Positions 27,670 through 36,871 of a stretch of DNA of 64,000 bases are shown piece after piece; the first letter of the stretch is position 1, and each line of letters starts with the position of its first letter. The position numbers and the translations under genes were made by a program. Location: contig JASBSZ010000005.1 of assembly GCA_030148665.1 (NCBI GenBank), forward strand, positions 55,699 to 119,698. Reading direction: 5' to 3'. This DNA comes from Alphaproteobacteria bacterium. GTDB lineage: Bacteria; Pseudomonadota; Alphaproteobacteria; Rhodobacterales; Rhodobacteraceae. The notes under the pieces were generated by a model. The model made no database searches, was not told the DNA's origin, and saw only the letters and a list, made by a program, of their open reading frames with translations.

Positions 27670-29856
27670 TCAGCGCAGCCTCCACGAATTCAGGGTGACG
27701 GTGATCGACGACGCCGACATGGCCAGCGCCGCCAGCAGCGGGGTCGCGTGGCCCAGCACGGCCAGGGGAATGGCTACCGCGTTGTAGGCGGCGGCCAGGG
27801 CGAAATTCTCCTTTATCCGGCGCCGGGTGGCGCGCGCCGTGCGCAGGGCCTCGGCCACGGGCGACAGGTCGTGCCCGGTCACCACGATATCCGAGGCCAC
27901 GCGTGCAATGTCGAGCGCCGAGGCCGGCGAGACCGACACATGGGCCCTGGCCAGCGCAGCGGTATCGTTCAGACCGTCGCCCACCATCAGCACCTTGCGG
28001 CCGCGTTCCGACAGATTGTCGAGCAGCGCGACCTTGTCCTCGGGCAGGGCGCCGGCCGTCACCTTGTCGATGCCCAGCGCGTCCGCGACCCGTCTTGCCG
28101 CCGCCGGGGTGTCGCCGGTGATCATGTGGATGTCTAGCCCCAGGCCCCTGAGCGCGTCGATCAGTTCGCGCGCGCCCGGACGCAGCGCGTCGTCAAAGGT
28201 GAAAACCACCTTGCGCCCGTCACCACGGTCCAGGCAGGTGGCGGTGGTCTCGGTCGGGGGCAGGCCCAGCCATGCGGCCCGGCCAAGGCGGATCTCGCGC
28301 CCCTCCAGCCATGCGCTGATGCCGTGGCCCGGATGTTCGCTGGCGTTTTCCACCGCCGGCAGGTCGTTTGCGATGCCGCGTGCCTCGGCCGCCTGCACAA
28401 GCGCCTGTGCCAGGGGATGGGTGCTGTGCGCGGCCAGCGCCGCGGCAAGGCGCAGATCGTCGTCGCTGAAACCCCCACCTTCGCGCAGCCGGGGTTGGCC
28501 CAGGGTCAGCGTGCCGGTCTTGTCGAAAACGGCCGTGTCGGCCTCGGCCAGACGTTCGAGCGCGGTGCCGCTCTTGAGCAGGACGCCGTGGCGGTACAGG
28601 CGCCCGCTGGCGGCAGTCGTGGCGGCGGGCACCGCAAGGCCCAGCGCGCAGGGGCAGGTGATGATCAGAACGGAAATGGCAATGTTGATCGACAGGCGCA
28701 GATCGCCGGAAATCGCGAACCAGGCGACAAAGGCGACCAGCGCCAGCAGATGCACCCCCGGTGCATAGATGGCCGCGGCCCGGTCGGCCAGCGAGGTATA
28801 GCGGTTGCGCGCGCTTTCGGCCAGCGCCACCAGATTGGCAACCTTTTGCAGGGTCGATTCCTGCGCGCGCGCCGTCACCCGCATGGTCAGGGGGCCGGTG
28901 AGGTTGATCTCGCCTGCACGCAGTTCGGCATCGGGGCCGACATAGGCGGGCAGGCTTTCGCCGGTCAGGAATGCACGGTCGATCTCGCTTTCGCCGGTCA
29001 GCACGCGGCCGTCCACGGGGACGCGACTGCCCGGCCGGACGACGACGATATCGCCGACCTGCAGATCCGCCACCGGGGTGATGACCTCGTTTCCATCTAT
29101 CAGCCTGGGTGCGCGGTTGACCTCGAGCGCGGCCAGCTCCTGGGCGGCCGAGCGCGCGCTGGCACGGGTGCGATAGTCCAGGTAACGCCCCGCAAGCAGA
29201 AAGAAGGTCAGCGAAAGGGCCGCATCGAAATAGGCGTTCTCGCCGCTCTGGGTGGTTTCGTACAGCGACATGCCCGCAGCCAGCAGGATCGCCAGGGAAA
29301 TGGGCACATCCATGTTCAGGCGGCGCGCCCTGAGGGCCGACCAGGCATTGGCGAAAAAGGGCTGGGCGGCAAAGGCGATTGCCGGCAGTGCGATCAGGGC
29401 CGAAAACCAGTGCATCAGGTCGCGCGTGCTGCCCTCGGCGCCGGCCCAGACCGCCACCGAAAACAGCATGACATTCATCACCGCAAATCCCGCAACCGCC
29501 AGCCGCATCAACAGGTTGCGGCCGATCCTGTCGCCCCTGGATTCGCTCAGCAGTGCGGCATCCAGCTCGTGCGCCTCGTATCCCAGGCCCTCGACCACCT
29601 TGACCAGCTGCTGGGCGGTAATGTCGGGCGCGGCCTCGATGGCGACGCGTTTCAGAGACAGGTTCACCCGGGCCGAGCGCACGCCCTCGACCGCGTTCAG
29701 CCCGCGTTCCACCGTCGAGATGCATCCGGCGCAGTGAATGGTCGGCAGGGACAGGACGATATTGCCCGGCGCAACCGCCTCGGCAGGCCGGATTTCAGGG
29801 GCCGGGATCGTGCAGGCGGGGCAGACCGCCGGCCGGGGTAGGGCCCGGGGTGACAT
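27670..29856 (-). CDS. ccoI: Copper-translocating P1B-type ATPase CcoI (FixI)
   Basis: Copper-exporting ATPase that supplies Cu to the CuB centre of cbb3 oxidase. The 728-residue protein has an N-terminal CPAC pair, a heavy-metal-associated domain with HCAGC (about 40), eight hydrophobic helices including the metal-path motif CPCALG (about 400), the phosphorylated Asp in DKTGTLT (about 440), an HP motif (THPLAQ) and GDGLNDTAAL (about 650). Position between ccoH and ccoS, with one- and three-base gaps, makes this the CcoI orthologue rather than a detoxifying CopA. Confidence 0.95.
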   Translation of the reverse strand: MSPRALPRPAVCPACTIPAPEIRPAEAVAPGNIVLSLPTIHCAGCISTVERGLNAVEGVRSARVNLSLKRVAIEAAPDITAQQLVKVVEGLGYEAHELDAALLSESRGDRIGRNLLMRLAVAGFAVMNVMLFSVAVWAGAEGSTRDLMHWFSALIALPAIAFAAQPFFANAWSALRARRLNMDVPISLAILLAAGMSLYETTQSGENAYFDAALSLTFFLLAGRYLDYRTRASARSAAQELAALEVNRAPRLIDGNEVITPVADLQVGDIVVVRPGSRVPVDGRVLTGESEIDRAFLTGESLPAYVGPDAELRAGEINLTGPLTMRVTARAQESTLQKVANLVALAESARNRYTSLADRAAAIYAPGVHLLALVAFVAWFAISGDLRLSINIAISVLIITCPCALGLAVPAATTAASGRLYRHGVLLKSGTALERLAEADTAVFDKTGTLTLGQPRLREGGGFSDDDLRLAAALAAHSTHPLAQALVQAAEARGIANDLPAVENASEHPGHGISAWLEGREIRLGRAAWLGLPPTETTATCLDRGDGRKVVFTFDDALRPGARELIDALRGLGLDIHMITGDTPAAARRVADALGIDKVTAGALPEDKVALLDNLSERGRKVLMVGDGLNDTAALARAHVSVSPASALDIARVASDIVVTGHDLSPVAEALRTARATRRRIKENFALAAAYNAVAIPLAVLGHATPLLAALAMSASSITVTLNSWRLR

Positions 29857-29857
29857 T

Positions 29858-30313
29858 TCAGGGTTTCACGATCACATGCTTGCGTTGCTGAAAGGCGGTT
29901 CCGTCGGCGGCCCGGGCGACGAAGCGGACCTCCCATTTTCCGGGTTTCAGGGCGATCGGTTCGATGAACCGCCCGTCCTTGAGTACCAGCGACAGCTTGC
30001 GGTCAAAGCGGTCGGTCGTGGCCCGCCCGATGGTCGCGTCGATTTCCGCCACCTTTGCGGGCCGGCCGTCGCGGTCGCGGATGTCGAGGCTGAGCGTCTT
30101 GCCGTCATAGCCCAGCTCGACCCTCCAGCCCAGGCGCATCTGCTGGGCGAGCTTGCCGTTGAATTCCTGGCTGGCAACATACGAGTTCTCGACCTCGAGC
30201 CCGGGAAAGGTGCCCAGCGCGAAATAGCTCATGGCCATGTTGACGCCGATGATGACGACGAAAAAACCGGTAAAGGTCAGAAACGCCATGCGGCCGGTGA
30301 ATTCCTTAATCAT
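29858..30313 (-). CDS. ccoH: cbb3 oxidase assembly protein CcoH (FixH family)
   Basis: A 151-residue membrane-anchored protein required for stable cbb3 oxidase. An N-terminal transmembrane segment (about 8-32, including FTGFFVVIIGVNMAMSYFAL) is followed by a periplasmic domain with SYVASQEFNGKLAQQMRLGW, the FixH signature, and repeated beta-strand-like stretches ending WEVRFVARAADGTAFQQRK. It sits between ccoG (one-base gap) and ccoI (one-base gap), so translation is coupled through the operon. Confidence 0.94.
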   Translation of the reverse strand: MIKEFTGRMAFLTFTGFFVVIIGVNMAMSYFALGTFPGLEVENSYVASQEFNGKLAQQMRLGWRVELGYDGKTLSLDIRDRDGRPAKVAEIDATIGRATTDRFDRKLSLVLKDGRFIEPIALKPGKWEVRFVARAADGTAFQQRKHVIVKP

Positions 30314-30314
30314 G

Positions 30315-31751
30315 TCAATTTCCTCTCTTCTTGCCGGTAAACACGGTTTCCGCGTGGGCCTGCTTGCCGGTGGCCAGATCCTTGACCCAGATGTGGATCT
30401 CGGTCAACTCGGCATTGGCCGGCGCGGAATCGGGCGGCGCGATCACGAACAGCTTGTGGGTGCCGGTGGCATCGGCGGCAACCGTGATCGTCGTCGTCTT
30501 GCTGCCCTGAACGGCCAGCCTGAACACGTCTTTCGGAATGACCGAGATCCGGAACTGGTGGGCCTCGGGATTCATGTTGCGGATCCGCACCTTGTAGGTA
30601 TTGCGGATCGAGCCGTCCGACAGGGTCACATATAGCGGGTTGCGCAGGGGCGAGACGTCGATGTCGATATCCGAGCGCAGGAAGAGGGCCGCGATCAGCG
30701 CCGCGCCGATGCCCGCCCACAGCACGGTATATACGATGGTGCGCACCCGGAATATGTGCTTCCAGATCGGGATCGGGGGCTCGCCCTTTTTCTCGTGCTC
30801 CTCGTCGGTCAGCGCCATGTAGTCGATCAGGCCGCGCGGCTTGCCGATCTTGGCCATCATGGCGTCACAGGCATCGATGCACAATGCACAGGTGATGCAC
30901 TCCATCTGCTGGCCGTCGCGGATGTCGATGCCCATCGGGCAGACATTGACGCAGGCCATGCAGTCGATGCAATCGCCCAGCTTGTCGGCATCCGCCGACT
31001 TGCGGTGCTTGCCGCGGGGCTCGCCCCGCCATGAACGATAGGCAACGGTCAGCGTGTCTTCGTCCATCATGGCCGCCTGGATGCGCGGCCAGGGGCACAT
31101 GTACATGCAGACCTGTTCGCGCATGAATCCGCCGAACAGGAATGTGGTAAAGGTCAGCCCGCCGATGAACCCGTAGGCCACCATCGGGGCCTGGCCGGTC
31201 ACGAGTTCCTTCAGCAGCGTCGGCGCGTCGGCGAAATAGAAAACCCAGGCCCCGCCGGTTGCCACCGCGATCAGCAGCCAGATCGTCCATTTGGTCAGCC
31301 GCAGCCGGGTCTTGCGCAGATCCCACCTGGCGCGTTGCAGGCGGATGCGGGCATTGCGATCGCCCTCGATCCAGCGTTCGACGGTAATGAACAGGTCGGT
31401 CCACACGGTCTGGGGGCAGGCATAGCCGCACCACACGCGCCCCAGCGCCGAGGTGAACAGGAACAGCCCCAGCCCGGCCATGACCAGCAGGCCCGCCACC
31501 AGGTAGAATTGCTGTGGCCAGATCTCGATCCAGAAAAAGAAGAAACGCCGGTGGGCCAGATCGACCAGAACCGCCTGGTCGGGCAGGCTGGGGCTGCGTT
31601 CCCAGCGGATCCAGGGCAGAAGGTAATAGATGCCCAGGGTGACGGCCATTATTCCCCATTTGAGGTTCCGGTAGAAACCGGACACGCGGCGCGGGAAAAT
31701 CGGTTCACGCGCCGCATAAAGGGCGGGGGCTTCCTTTTCGGTGGGACTCAT
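30315..31751 (-). CDS. ccoG: cbb3 oxidase accessory iron-sulfur protein CcoG (RdxA/RdxB family)
   Basis: A 478-residue membrane ferredoxin; in Rhodobacter the RdxB protein acts in cbb3 assembly, probably reducing copper. It has five or so hydrophobic helices in its first half, CGYACPQTVW and a CMYMCPWPRIQ motif typical of the family, then two [4Fe-4S] clusters in CIDCMACVNVCPMGI and CITCALCIDAC (about 265-310), and a C-terminal periplasmic immunoglobulin-like domain (FixG C). First gene of the assembly operon, 200 bases after the ccoP stop and past a terminator. Confidence 0.96.
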   Translation of the reverse strand: MSPTEKEAPALYAAREPIFPRRVSGFYRNLKWGIMAVTLGIYYLLPWIRWERSPSLPDQAVLVDLAHRRFFFFWIEIWPQQFYLVAGLLVMAGLGLFLFTSALGRVWCGYACPQTVWTDLFITVERWIEGDRNARIRLQRARWDLRKTRLRLTKWTIWLLIAVATGGAWVFYFADAPTLLKELVTGQAPMVAYGFIGGLTFTTFLFGGFMREQVCMYMCPWPRIQAAMMDEDTLTVAYRSWRGEPRGKHRKSADADKLGDCIDCMACVNVCPMGIDIRDGQQMECITCALCIDACDAMMAKIGKPRGLIDYMALTDEEHEKKGEPPIPIWKHIFRVRTIVYTVLWAGIGAALIAALFLRSDIDIDVSPLRNPLYVTLSDGSIRNTYKVRIRNMNPEAHQFRISVIPKDVFRLAVQGSKTTTITVAADATGTHKLFVIAPPDSAPANAELTEIHIWVKDLATGKQAHAETVFTGKKRGN

Positions 31752-31855
31752 GACGCGGGTCTTTCCTTGTCCTGCTCGGGGACGTTACTGCTGATGCGGG
31801 CCTGCCTGGCCCTGTCTTGCTGATCCGTATCCCCCGTATATGGTGGGGAAAACGG

Positions 31856-31905
31856 AAAAAAGCACCGGCCCCCTGTGAGTGTGAACAGGACTGGGAGGCC
31901 GGTGC
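31856..31905 (-). terminator. Intrinsic terminator after ccoP
   Basis: GCACCGGCC (31862-31870) and GGCCGGTGC (31897-31905) form a perfect 9-base stem with an inner CCTGT/ACAGG hairpin in the loop. On the minus strand it is followed by six T residues. It would end the ccoNOQP transcript and separate it from ccoGHIS. Confidence 0.8.
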
Positions 31906-31950
31906 CCGTTCCCCGGGCACAAGAGGGAGCGCCCGGAGACGTCGCTTGGT

Positions 31951-32814
31951 CTACTCGCCGCCGCCTTGCTGGTGGACCCAGACGGCGACCTCGCGAATCT
32001 GCGCTTCCGACAGGCGACCGGCCCAGGCGGGCATCACCCCCTTGCGACCGTGGGTGACGGTCTGGGTGAGGGTTTCGACATCGCCGCCATACAGCCAGAT
32101 GCGGTCGGTCAGGTTGGGCGCCCCGACATCGCGGTTGCCCTTGCCGTCGTCGCCATGGCAGGCCGCGCAGTTGTCGCCAAAGACGGTAGCGCCCGCCTTG
32201 GCCATGGCCGCGTCGGCCTTTTGCCCCGAGATCTTGCGGACATATTGCACGACATCGGCGATTTCCTGCTCGGTCAGCTGGTCAGCCCAGGCGGGCATTT
32301 CGGAATCGCGCGTGTCCTCGTCCGAGGCATAGCGGATCCCGTGGCTGATCGTCGTGTAGATATCGTCGATCGTGCCCCCCCACAGCCAGTCGTCGTCGAT
32401 CAGGCTGGGGAAACCCTTGTTGCCGTTGGCGCCCGAGCCGTGGCACTGGGCACAGAAGGTGCGGAACACCGAGGCGCCGCCGTTCAGCGCATAGCTGACG
32501 AGATCGGGATCCTTTTCGATCTGGTCCAGCGGAACCGTGGTCAGCTTCTTGTTGATGGCGGCGTTGGCCTGCTTGTAGCGCTCGATATCGGCCGCAACCG
32601 AGGCGCGCGAGCTGTAGCCCAGCAGGCCGGGCGTCGCGCCCTTGGTCGAGATGGGCCAGGCCGGGTAGAGGATTGTCCAGACGATCGCGAACGCGATCGT
32701 GGCATAGAAGGTCCACAACCACCAGCGGGGCAGGGGGTTGTCGAATTCCTCGATGCCGTCCCAGACATGCCCTGTCGTGTTGGGGTCGGTGTTGCTTGTG
32801 TCTTTCTTGCTCAT
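31951..32814 (-). CDS. ccoP: cbb3-type cytochrome c oxidase subunit III (CcoP)
   Basis: Dihaem cytochrome c subunit that passes electrons from periplasmic cytochrome c towards the catalytic subunit. The 287 residues hold an N-terminal membrane helix (WWLWTFYATIAFAIVWTILYP, about 30-50) and two cytochrome c domains with CAQCHGSG (about 124) and CAACHGDD (about 217), each with a later methionine ligand. The start overlaps the ccoQ stop (ATGA). Last gene of ccoNOQP, followed by an intrinsic terminator. Confidence 0.97.
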   Translation of the reverse strand: MSKKDTSNTDPNTTGHVWDGIEEFDNPLPRWWLWTFYATIAFAIVWTILYPAWPISTKGATPGLLGYSSRASVAADIERYKQANAAINKKLTTVPLDQIEKDPDLVSYALNGGASVFRTFCAQCHGSGANGNKGFPSLIDDDWLWGGTIDDIYTTISHGIRYASDEDTRDSEMPAWADQLTEQEIADVVQYVRKISGQKADAAMAKAGATVFGDNCAACHGDDGKGNRDVGAPNLTDRIWLYGGDVETLTQTVTHGRKGVMPAWAGRLSEAQIREVAVWVHQQGGGE

Positions 32815-33035
32815 TTTCCGGCCTCCTTGTGCGGCAGGCTTTGCTTGGCCTTTTCGATGGCCGCAAGGTCGTCTTGCAGGTTGTCGCCGTCGCGCAGCGG
32901 GATATTTGCGGTTGCCTCATGCACCGGCTTGCTACCGGGCCTGAAGGCAAAGATCACCACGGCGACAAAGACCGCGAACATCCACAACAGCCCCCAGCTG
33001 CGGGCGACGTGTTCGAGAAAGGTAAAGATGTCCAT
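32811..33035 (-). CDS. ccoQ: cbb3-type cytochrome c oxidase small subunit CcoQ
   Basis: A 74-residue single-helix membrane protein that stabilises cbb3 oxidase and in Rhodobacter protects it against oxygen and takes part in redox signalling. The helix (about 11-31, HVARSWGLLWMFAVFVAVVIF) is followed by a short cytoplasmic tail. ATG 33035 lies 12 bases after the ccoO stop; the gene overlaps ccoP by four bases. Confidence 0.93.
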   Translation of the reverse strand: MDIFTFLEHVARSWGLLWMFAVFVAVVIFAFRPGSKPVHEATANIPLRDGDNLQDDLAAIEKAKQSLPHKEAGK

Positions 33036-33047
33036 GTTCCCCTCCCT

Positions 33048-33773
33048 CTAGCGACTTGCGTCTGGAATGAAGGTCGAGAAATCGACCATCGTGCCCAGAA
33101 CCTGCAGATAGGCGATCAGCGCGTCCATTTCGGTCAGCTGTGGCTGGCCGTCGAAATTGGCCACCTTGGCGCCCGGGTAACGCTTGACCAGCCCTTCGGT
33201 ATCGGCGTCGGGGTTGGCCTGTGCCTCGAAGTCCTCGCGCGCCTTGGCGATGTCCTCGTCCGTATAGGGGACGCCCACGGTGCGGTTGGTCTTCATCAGA
33301 TCGGCGATGTATTTGCCGTCGATCTCGTTCTTCAGCAGATAGGCATAGGTCGGCATGATCGATTCAGGCACCACCGAACGCGGGTCGCTCAGGTGGTGGA
33401 CATGCCATTCGTTGGAATAGCGCCCCCCCACCCGGGCAAGGTCGGGCCCGGTACGTTCCGATCCCCACTGGAAGGGGTGATCATACATCGACTCGGCTGC
33501 CAGCGAGTAGGGGCCATAGCGTTCGACCTCGTCGCGCAGCGGACGGATCATCTGGCTGTGACAGACATAGCAGCCCTCGCGGATGTAGATGTTGCGCCCC
33601 GCCAGCTCGAGCGGCGTGTAGGGGCGCACCCCCTTCACCTTTTCGATGGTGTTCTGGATGAAGAACAGGGGCACGATCTCGACCAGGCCGCCAATCGTCA
33701 CCACGAGAAAGCTGAGGATCAGCAGAAGCGTGGCGTTGGTTTCGATGACCTTGTGTTTGGAAAGTATCGACAT
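33048..33773 (-). CDS. ccoO: cbb3-type cytochrome c oxidase subunit II (CcoO)
   Basis: Monohaem cytochrome c subunit. The 241-residue product has an N-terminal membrane anchor ([20 protein letters not shown]) and the haem c motif [20 protein letters not shown]. It reads through [19 protein letters not shown], which carries the conserved methionine side. I begin at ATG 33773, directly before [10 protein letters not shown] and after AGGAAC; an in-frame ATG six codons upstream (33791) overlaps ccoN. It is 14 bases after ccoN and 12 before ccoQ. Confidence 0.97.
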   Translation of the reverse strand: MSILSKHKVIETNATLLLILSFLVVTIGGLVEIVPLFFIQNTIEKVKGVRPYTPLELAGRNIYIREGCYVCHSQMIRPLRDEVERYGPYSLAAESMYDHPFQWGSERTGPDLARVGGRYSNEWHVHHLSDPRSVVPESIMPTYAYLLKNEIDGKYIADLMKTNRTVGVPYTDEDIAKAREDFEAQANPDADTEGLVKRYPGAKVANFDGQPQLTEMDALIAYLQVLGTMVDFSTFIPDASR

Positions 33774-33787
33774 GTTTCCTGTTCCTC

Positions 33788-35392
33788 TCATTCTGCCGGA
33801 ACTGCTACCGCGGCATCGGGGGTCGTCTTGTCCTCGACGCTGGTCACGGTCTTGCGCAGGTTGTAGGCCATGAGCACCGCACCGGTCAGGTAGAATACGC
33901 CACCGATTGCGCGGGCGACATACATCGGATGCAGTGCCGCGACGGTGTCGGCAAACGAGTTGACCAGGAAGCCCTGGGCATCAACCTCGCGCCACATCAG
34001 GCCCTGCATGATGCCGCCGACCCACATCGACGAGGCATAGAGAACGATCCCGATGGTGGCCAGCCAGAAATGCCAGGACACCATGCGGATGCTGTACAGC
34101 TCTTTCTTGTTCCACAGGCGGGGAACCAGGAAGTACAGCGCACCAAAGATGATCATGCCGTTCCAGCCCAGCGTGCCGGAATGAACGTGACCGATCGTCC
34201 AGTTGGTATAGTGGCTCAGCGAGTTGACGGCACGGATCGACATGACCGGCCCCTCGAAGGTGGACATGCCGTAGAAGGCGACCGAAATCACCAGCATGCG
34301 CAGCACCGGGTCGGTGCGCAGCTTGTCCCAGGCGCCGGACAACGTCATCAGGCCGTTGATCATGCCGCCCCACGAGGGCATCCACAGCATGACCGAGAAC
34401 ACCATGCCCAGCGTCTGTGCCCAGTCGGGCAGGGCGGTATAGTGCAGGTGGTGCGGACCGGCCCAGATATACAGGAAGATCAGCGCCCAGAAGTGGATGA
34501 TCGACAGCTTGTACGAGTAAACCGGGCGTCCGGCCTGCTTGGGCACGAAATAGTACATCATGCCGAGGAAACCGGCCGTCAGGAAAAAGCCCACCGCGTT
34601 GTGACCGTACCACCATTGGGTCAGCGCATCCTGCACCCCGGCCAGCACGATCACCGATTTCGACCCGAAGATCGACACCGGAACGGCCAGGTTGTTGATC
34701 ACGTGCAGCATGGCGATGGTGACGATGAAGCTCAGGAAGAACCAGTTGGCCACATAGATGTGGGGCTCTTTCCGCTTGACGATGGTGCCGAAGAAGACCG
34801 CCAGATAGGCGACCCAGACGATCGTCAGCCAGATGTCCACATACCATTCGGGTTCGGCATATTCCTTGGACTGGGTGACGCCCAGCAGATAGCCGGTTGC
34901 GGCCAGAACGATGAACAGCTGATAGCCCCAGAACACGAACCACGCCAGGCCGCCCCCCCAGAGGCGGGTCGCGCCGGTGCGCTGTACCACATAGAACGAC
35001 GATGCGATCAGCGCGTTGCCGCCAAAGGCAAAGATCGCCGCCGAGGTGTGCAGCGGGCGCAGACGGCCAAAGTTGAAATATCCGCCCCCCAGCGAAAGGT
35101 TGAGGTGCGGGTAGGCCAGCTGGAATGCGATCAGCACCCCGGCTGCCAGCGCCGCCACACCCCAGAAGGCGGTCGCGATCACGCCCGCACGGATGACGGC
35201 GTCGTTATAGCCCGAGGGTTCGGGCCTTGGTGGATCATTGGTGTGACGCAGCACATAGATGAATGTCGCCGCGCCCGCGATTGCAAAGATGATCATGTGG
35301 ATGGCATATGGCAGATCGCGGGCGAAATTCGCCACGATTGCCGCCAGCAGCGTGAGCACCGCAAGCACGATCAGTTTGATATAGTTCAGCAT
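33788..35392 (-). CDS. ccoN: cbb3-type cytochrome c oxidase catalytic subunit I (CcoN)
   Basis: Oxygen-reducing, proton-pumping subunit of the high-affinity cbb3 oxidase. The 534-residue protein has about twelve helices; [14 protein letters not shown] carries a haem b histidine, [11 protein letters not shown] the CuB histidine region, [15 protein letters not shown] the paired CuB histidines and [13 protein letters not shown] the late haem ligands. ATG 35392 has AAGGGA upstream; a start at 35422 is possible but adds ten hydrophilic residues. First gene of ccoNOQP; an FNR-type box lies about 100 bases upstream, matching oxygen-controlled expression. Confidence 0.98.
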   Translation of the reverse strand: MLNYIKLIVLAVLTLLAAIVANFARDLPYAIHMIIFAIAGAATFIYVLRHTNDPPRPEPSGYNDAVIRAGVIATAFWGVAALAAGVLIAFQLAYPHLNLSLGGGYFNFGRLRPLHTSAAIFAFGGNALIASSFYVVQRTGATRLWGGGLAWFVFWGYQLFIVLAATGYLLGVTQSKEYAEPEWYVDIWLTIVWVAYLAVFFGTIVKRKEPHIYVANWFFLSFIVTIAMLHVINNLAVPVSIFGSKSVIVLAGVQDALTQWWYGHNAVGFFLTAGFLGMMYYFVPKQAGRPVYSYKLSIIHFWALIFLYIWAGPHHLHYTALPDWAQTLGMVFSVMLWMPSWGGMINGLMTLSGAWDKLRTDPVLRMLVISVAFYGMSTFEGPVMSIRAVNSLSHYTNWTIGHVHSGTLGWNGMIIFGALYFLVPRLWNKKELYSIRMVSWHFWLATIGIVLYASSMWVGGIMQGLMWREVDAQGFLVNSFADTVAALHPMYVARAIGGVFYLTGAVLMAYNLRKTVTSVEDKTTPDAAVAVPAE

Positions 35393-35485
35393 CGAGTGTC
35401 CCTTCTTTTCTTCCGCGCGCACAGATTCGGCACGGTTCGGTCCTGTCCCGTATTTTCCACCTGCCCCCAGTCAGCGATGGATTCC

Positions 35486-35499
35486 TTGATCCATGTCAA
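35486..35499. promoter_or_regulatory. FNR-type box 1 (ccoN side)
   Basis: TTGATCCATGTCAA fits TTGAT-N4-GTCAA, the FNR/FnrL operator. Centred about 100 bases before the ccoN start, it could place a class II promoter start near 35451 on the minus strand. Confidence 0.8.
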
Positions 35500-35543
35500 A
35501 TTTGCTCCATCTTCAACTGTGCAATATTGTCCCGCACAGCACA

Positions 35544-35557
35544 TTGACGCATATCAA
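35544..35557. promoter_or_regulatory. FNR-type box 2
   Basis: TTGACGCATATCAA fits TTGAC-N4-ATCAA. It lies in the middle of the 444-base ccoN-usp gap (35393-35836), which has no gene and appears wholly regulatory. Confidence 0.75.
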
Positions 35558-35596
35558 GTGAGTGTCCATTTGCCGCAGGTTGGCCGCCTTTAAGCG

Positions 35597-35610
35597 TTGA
35601 CCTGCATCAA
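35597..35610. promoter_or_regulatory. FNR-type box 3
   Basis: TTGACCTGCATCAA fits the FNR pattern and is the first part of a wider palindrome TTGACC...GGTCAA ending at 35616. Which gene it serves is unclear. Confidence 0.75.
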
Positions 35611-35665
35611 GGTCAACGCGAAAGGCCGCGAAAGGCCACGCAAATCCGCGCATGCCGAAGGCGGC

Positions 35666-35679
35666 TTGACCGTGATCAA
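35666..35679. promoter_or_regulatory. FNR-type box 4 (usp side)
   Basis: TTGACCGTGATCAA fits TTGAC-N4-ATCAA. It is the box nearest the universal stress protein gene, about 160 bases before its start codon, consistent with anaerobic induction of that gene. Confidence 0.75.
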
Positions 35680-35836
35680 CCGCAACGGGGCGGTCGCGGG
35701 TGCCATCGCCGGGGGGGCCAGGGCCGGCCCGACAGGGATGGCGGCGATTGATCAGCGTCATGGAACCGGCGCCCGGATCAGGGTATCACAAAAAGGGGTC
35801 GCAGGTGAAACGGCCTCGGGCAGGAAGGAAAACGAG

Positions 35837-36694
35837 ATGATGGAATACAAATCGCTGATGACGGTCTGGGACGGGCGCGATACCAGCCGGCCGGCCCTTG
35901 CGCTGGCCATGCGCATGGCCGGCCTTTCGGGCGGGCACCTGAACGTGCTGTGCCTGGGGATCGATCGCATCCAGCCGGGGCTCTATTACGCCGGGGCGAC
36001 CCCGGCGATGCTGAGCGATGGAATCGAATCGGCGCGAGGCGAGGCAAAGGCCGCCGAGGAAAGCGCGCGTCGGATTCTGGAAGGCGCCGATTTCAACTGG
36101 TCCTGCCAGGCCGTGGTCGCCCAGATCAGCGGCATCGGTTACGCGGTCGGCTCGATCGCGCGCTACAACGACCTCGTGATCCTGCCGCGCCCGTACGGGA
36201 CGGATGCCGGCGAAGAGGCCGGTTTCATCGTCGAAGCGGCCATGTTCGACGGGCACGCGCCGGTGCTGATCGCCCCCCCGGAATACGAGGTCACACCCGA
36301 AGTGGTGCCCGGACGGCGAATCGTCATCGCCTGGAACCGCAGCGCCGAGGCGCTGGCCGCGATTCGCGCAGCGATGCCGATGATCGCCGCCTCGGAAGCG
36401 GTGGATATCGCCATCATCGACCCGCCCGAGCATGACGAGATGGAATCCGACCCGGGCGTCGAACTGTCGAGGATGCTGGCCCGCCACGGTGCCAATGTCA
36501 CGGTCAGCCTGCTGCCCCGCACATTGCCGCGCACGGCCGAACAGATTCAGCGCCACGCCGCCGATTTTGCCGCCGACATGATCGTGATGGGGGCCTATGG
36601 ACATTCCCGGTTTCGCGAATCCATTCTGGGCGGTGCCACGCGCGACATGCTGACGGATGTCGCGATCCCGGTGCTGATGGCCCACTGCCGCTGA
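35837..36694 (+). CDS. Universal stress protein family protein (two Usp-like domains)
   Basis: A 285-residue cytoplasmic protein. The first half (YKSLMTVWDGRDTSRPALALAM) and second half (RRIVIAWNRSAEALAAIRAAM) each look like a Usp domain; the second carries the nucleotide-binding signature GAYGHSRFRESILGGATR (about 253-270). I use the first of two adjacent ATGs (35837), behind AGGAAGG; a longer reading from 35597 runs through the FNR boxes and is unlikely. A usp gene between ccoN and fnrL is also found in Rhodobacter. Upstream FNR boxes suggest low-oxygen induction. Its role there is not defined. Confidence 0.9.
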   Translation: MMEYKSLMTVWDGRDTSRPALALAMRMAGLSGGHLNVLCLGIDRIQPGLYYAGATPAMLSDGIESARGEAKAAEESARRILEGADFNWSCQAVVAQISGIGYAVGSIARYNDLVILPRPYGTDAGEEAGFIVEAAMFDGHAPVLIAPPEYEVTPEVVPGRRIVIAWNRSAEALAAIRAAMPMIAASEAVDIAIIDPPEHDEMESDPGVELSRMLARHGANVTVSLLPRTLPRTAEQIQRHAADFAADMIVMGAYGHSRFRESILGGATRDMLTDVAIPVLMAHCR

Positions 36695-36734
36695 TGGGCC
36701 GGTATGCGCGAGGGGGGCGGCGGGGGGCGGCCAG

Positions 36735-36797
36735 GGGGCGGCTGCCCCCTCTTGCCTGCGGCAATTCACCCCCGCGCGTATTTGGGCAAAGAAGAAG
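36735..36797 (+). repeat. Convergent-gene intergenic repeat, copy 4
   Basis: GGGGGCGGCTGCCCCC hairpin, a spacer with TTGCCTGCGGCAA and then the core GTATTTGGGCAAAGAAGAAG, identical over this stretch to copy 1. It sits between the convergent ends of usp and fnrL. Confidence 0.8.
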
Positions 36798-36871
36798 CGG
36801 TGGTCGGCGGTGGGGCACCGGGTGACGACCGGGATGATGGAGAGCGACCGGGATGCGTCTGCCGGTCGGGT

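Noticed and set aside
33929..35593. A 554-codon plus-strand open frame over ccoN
   Set aside because: Opposite the clear ccoN gene; the translation is rich in His, Asp, Arg and Gln and lacks any domain pattern.
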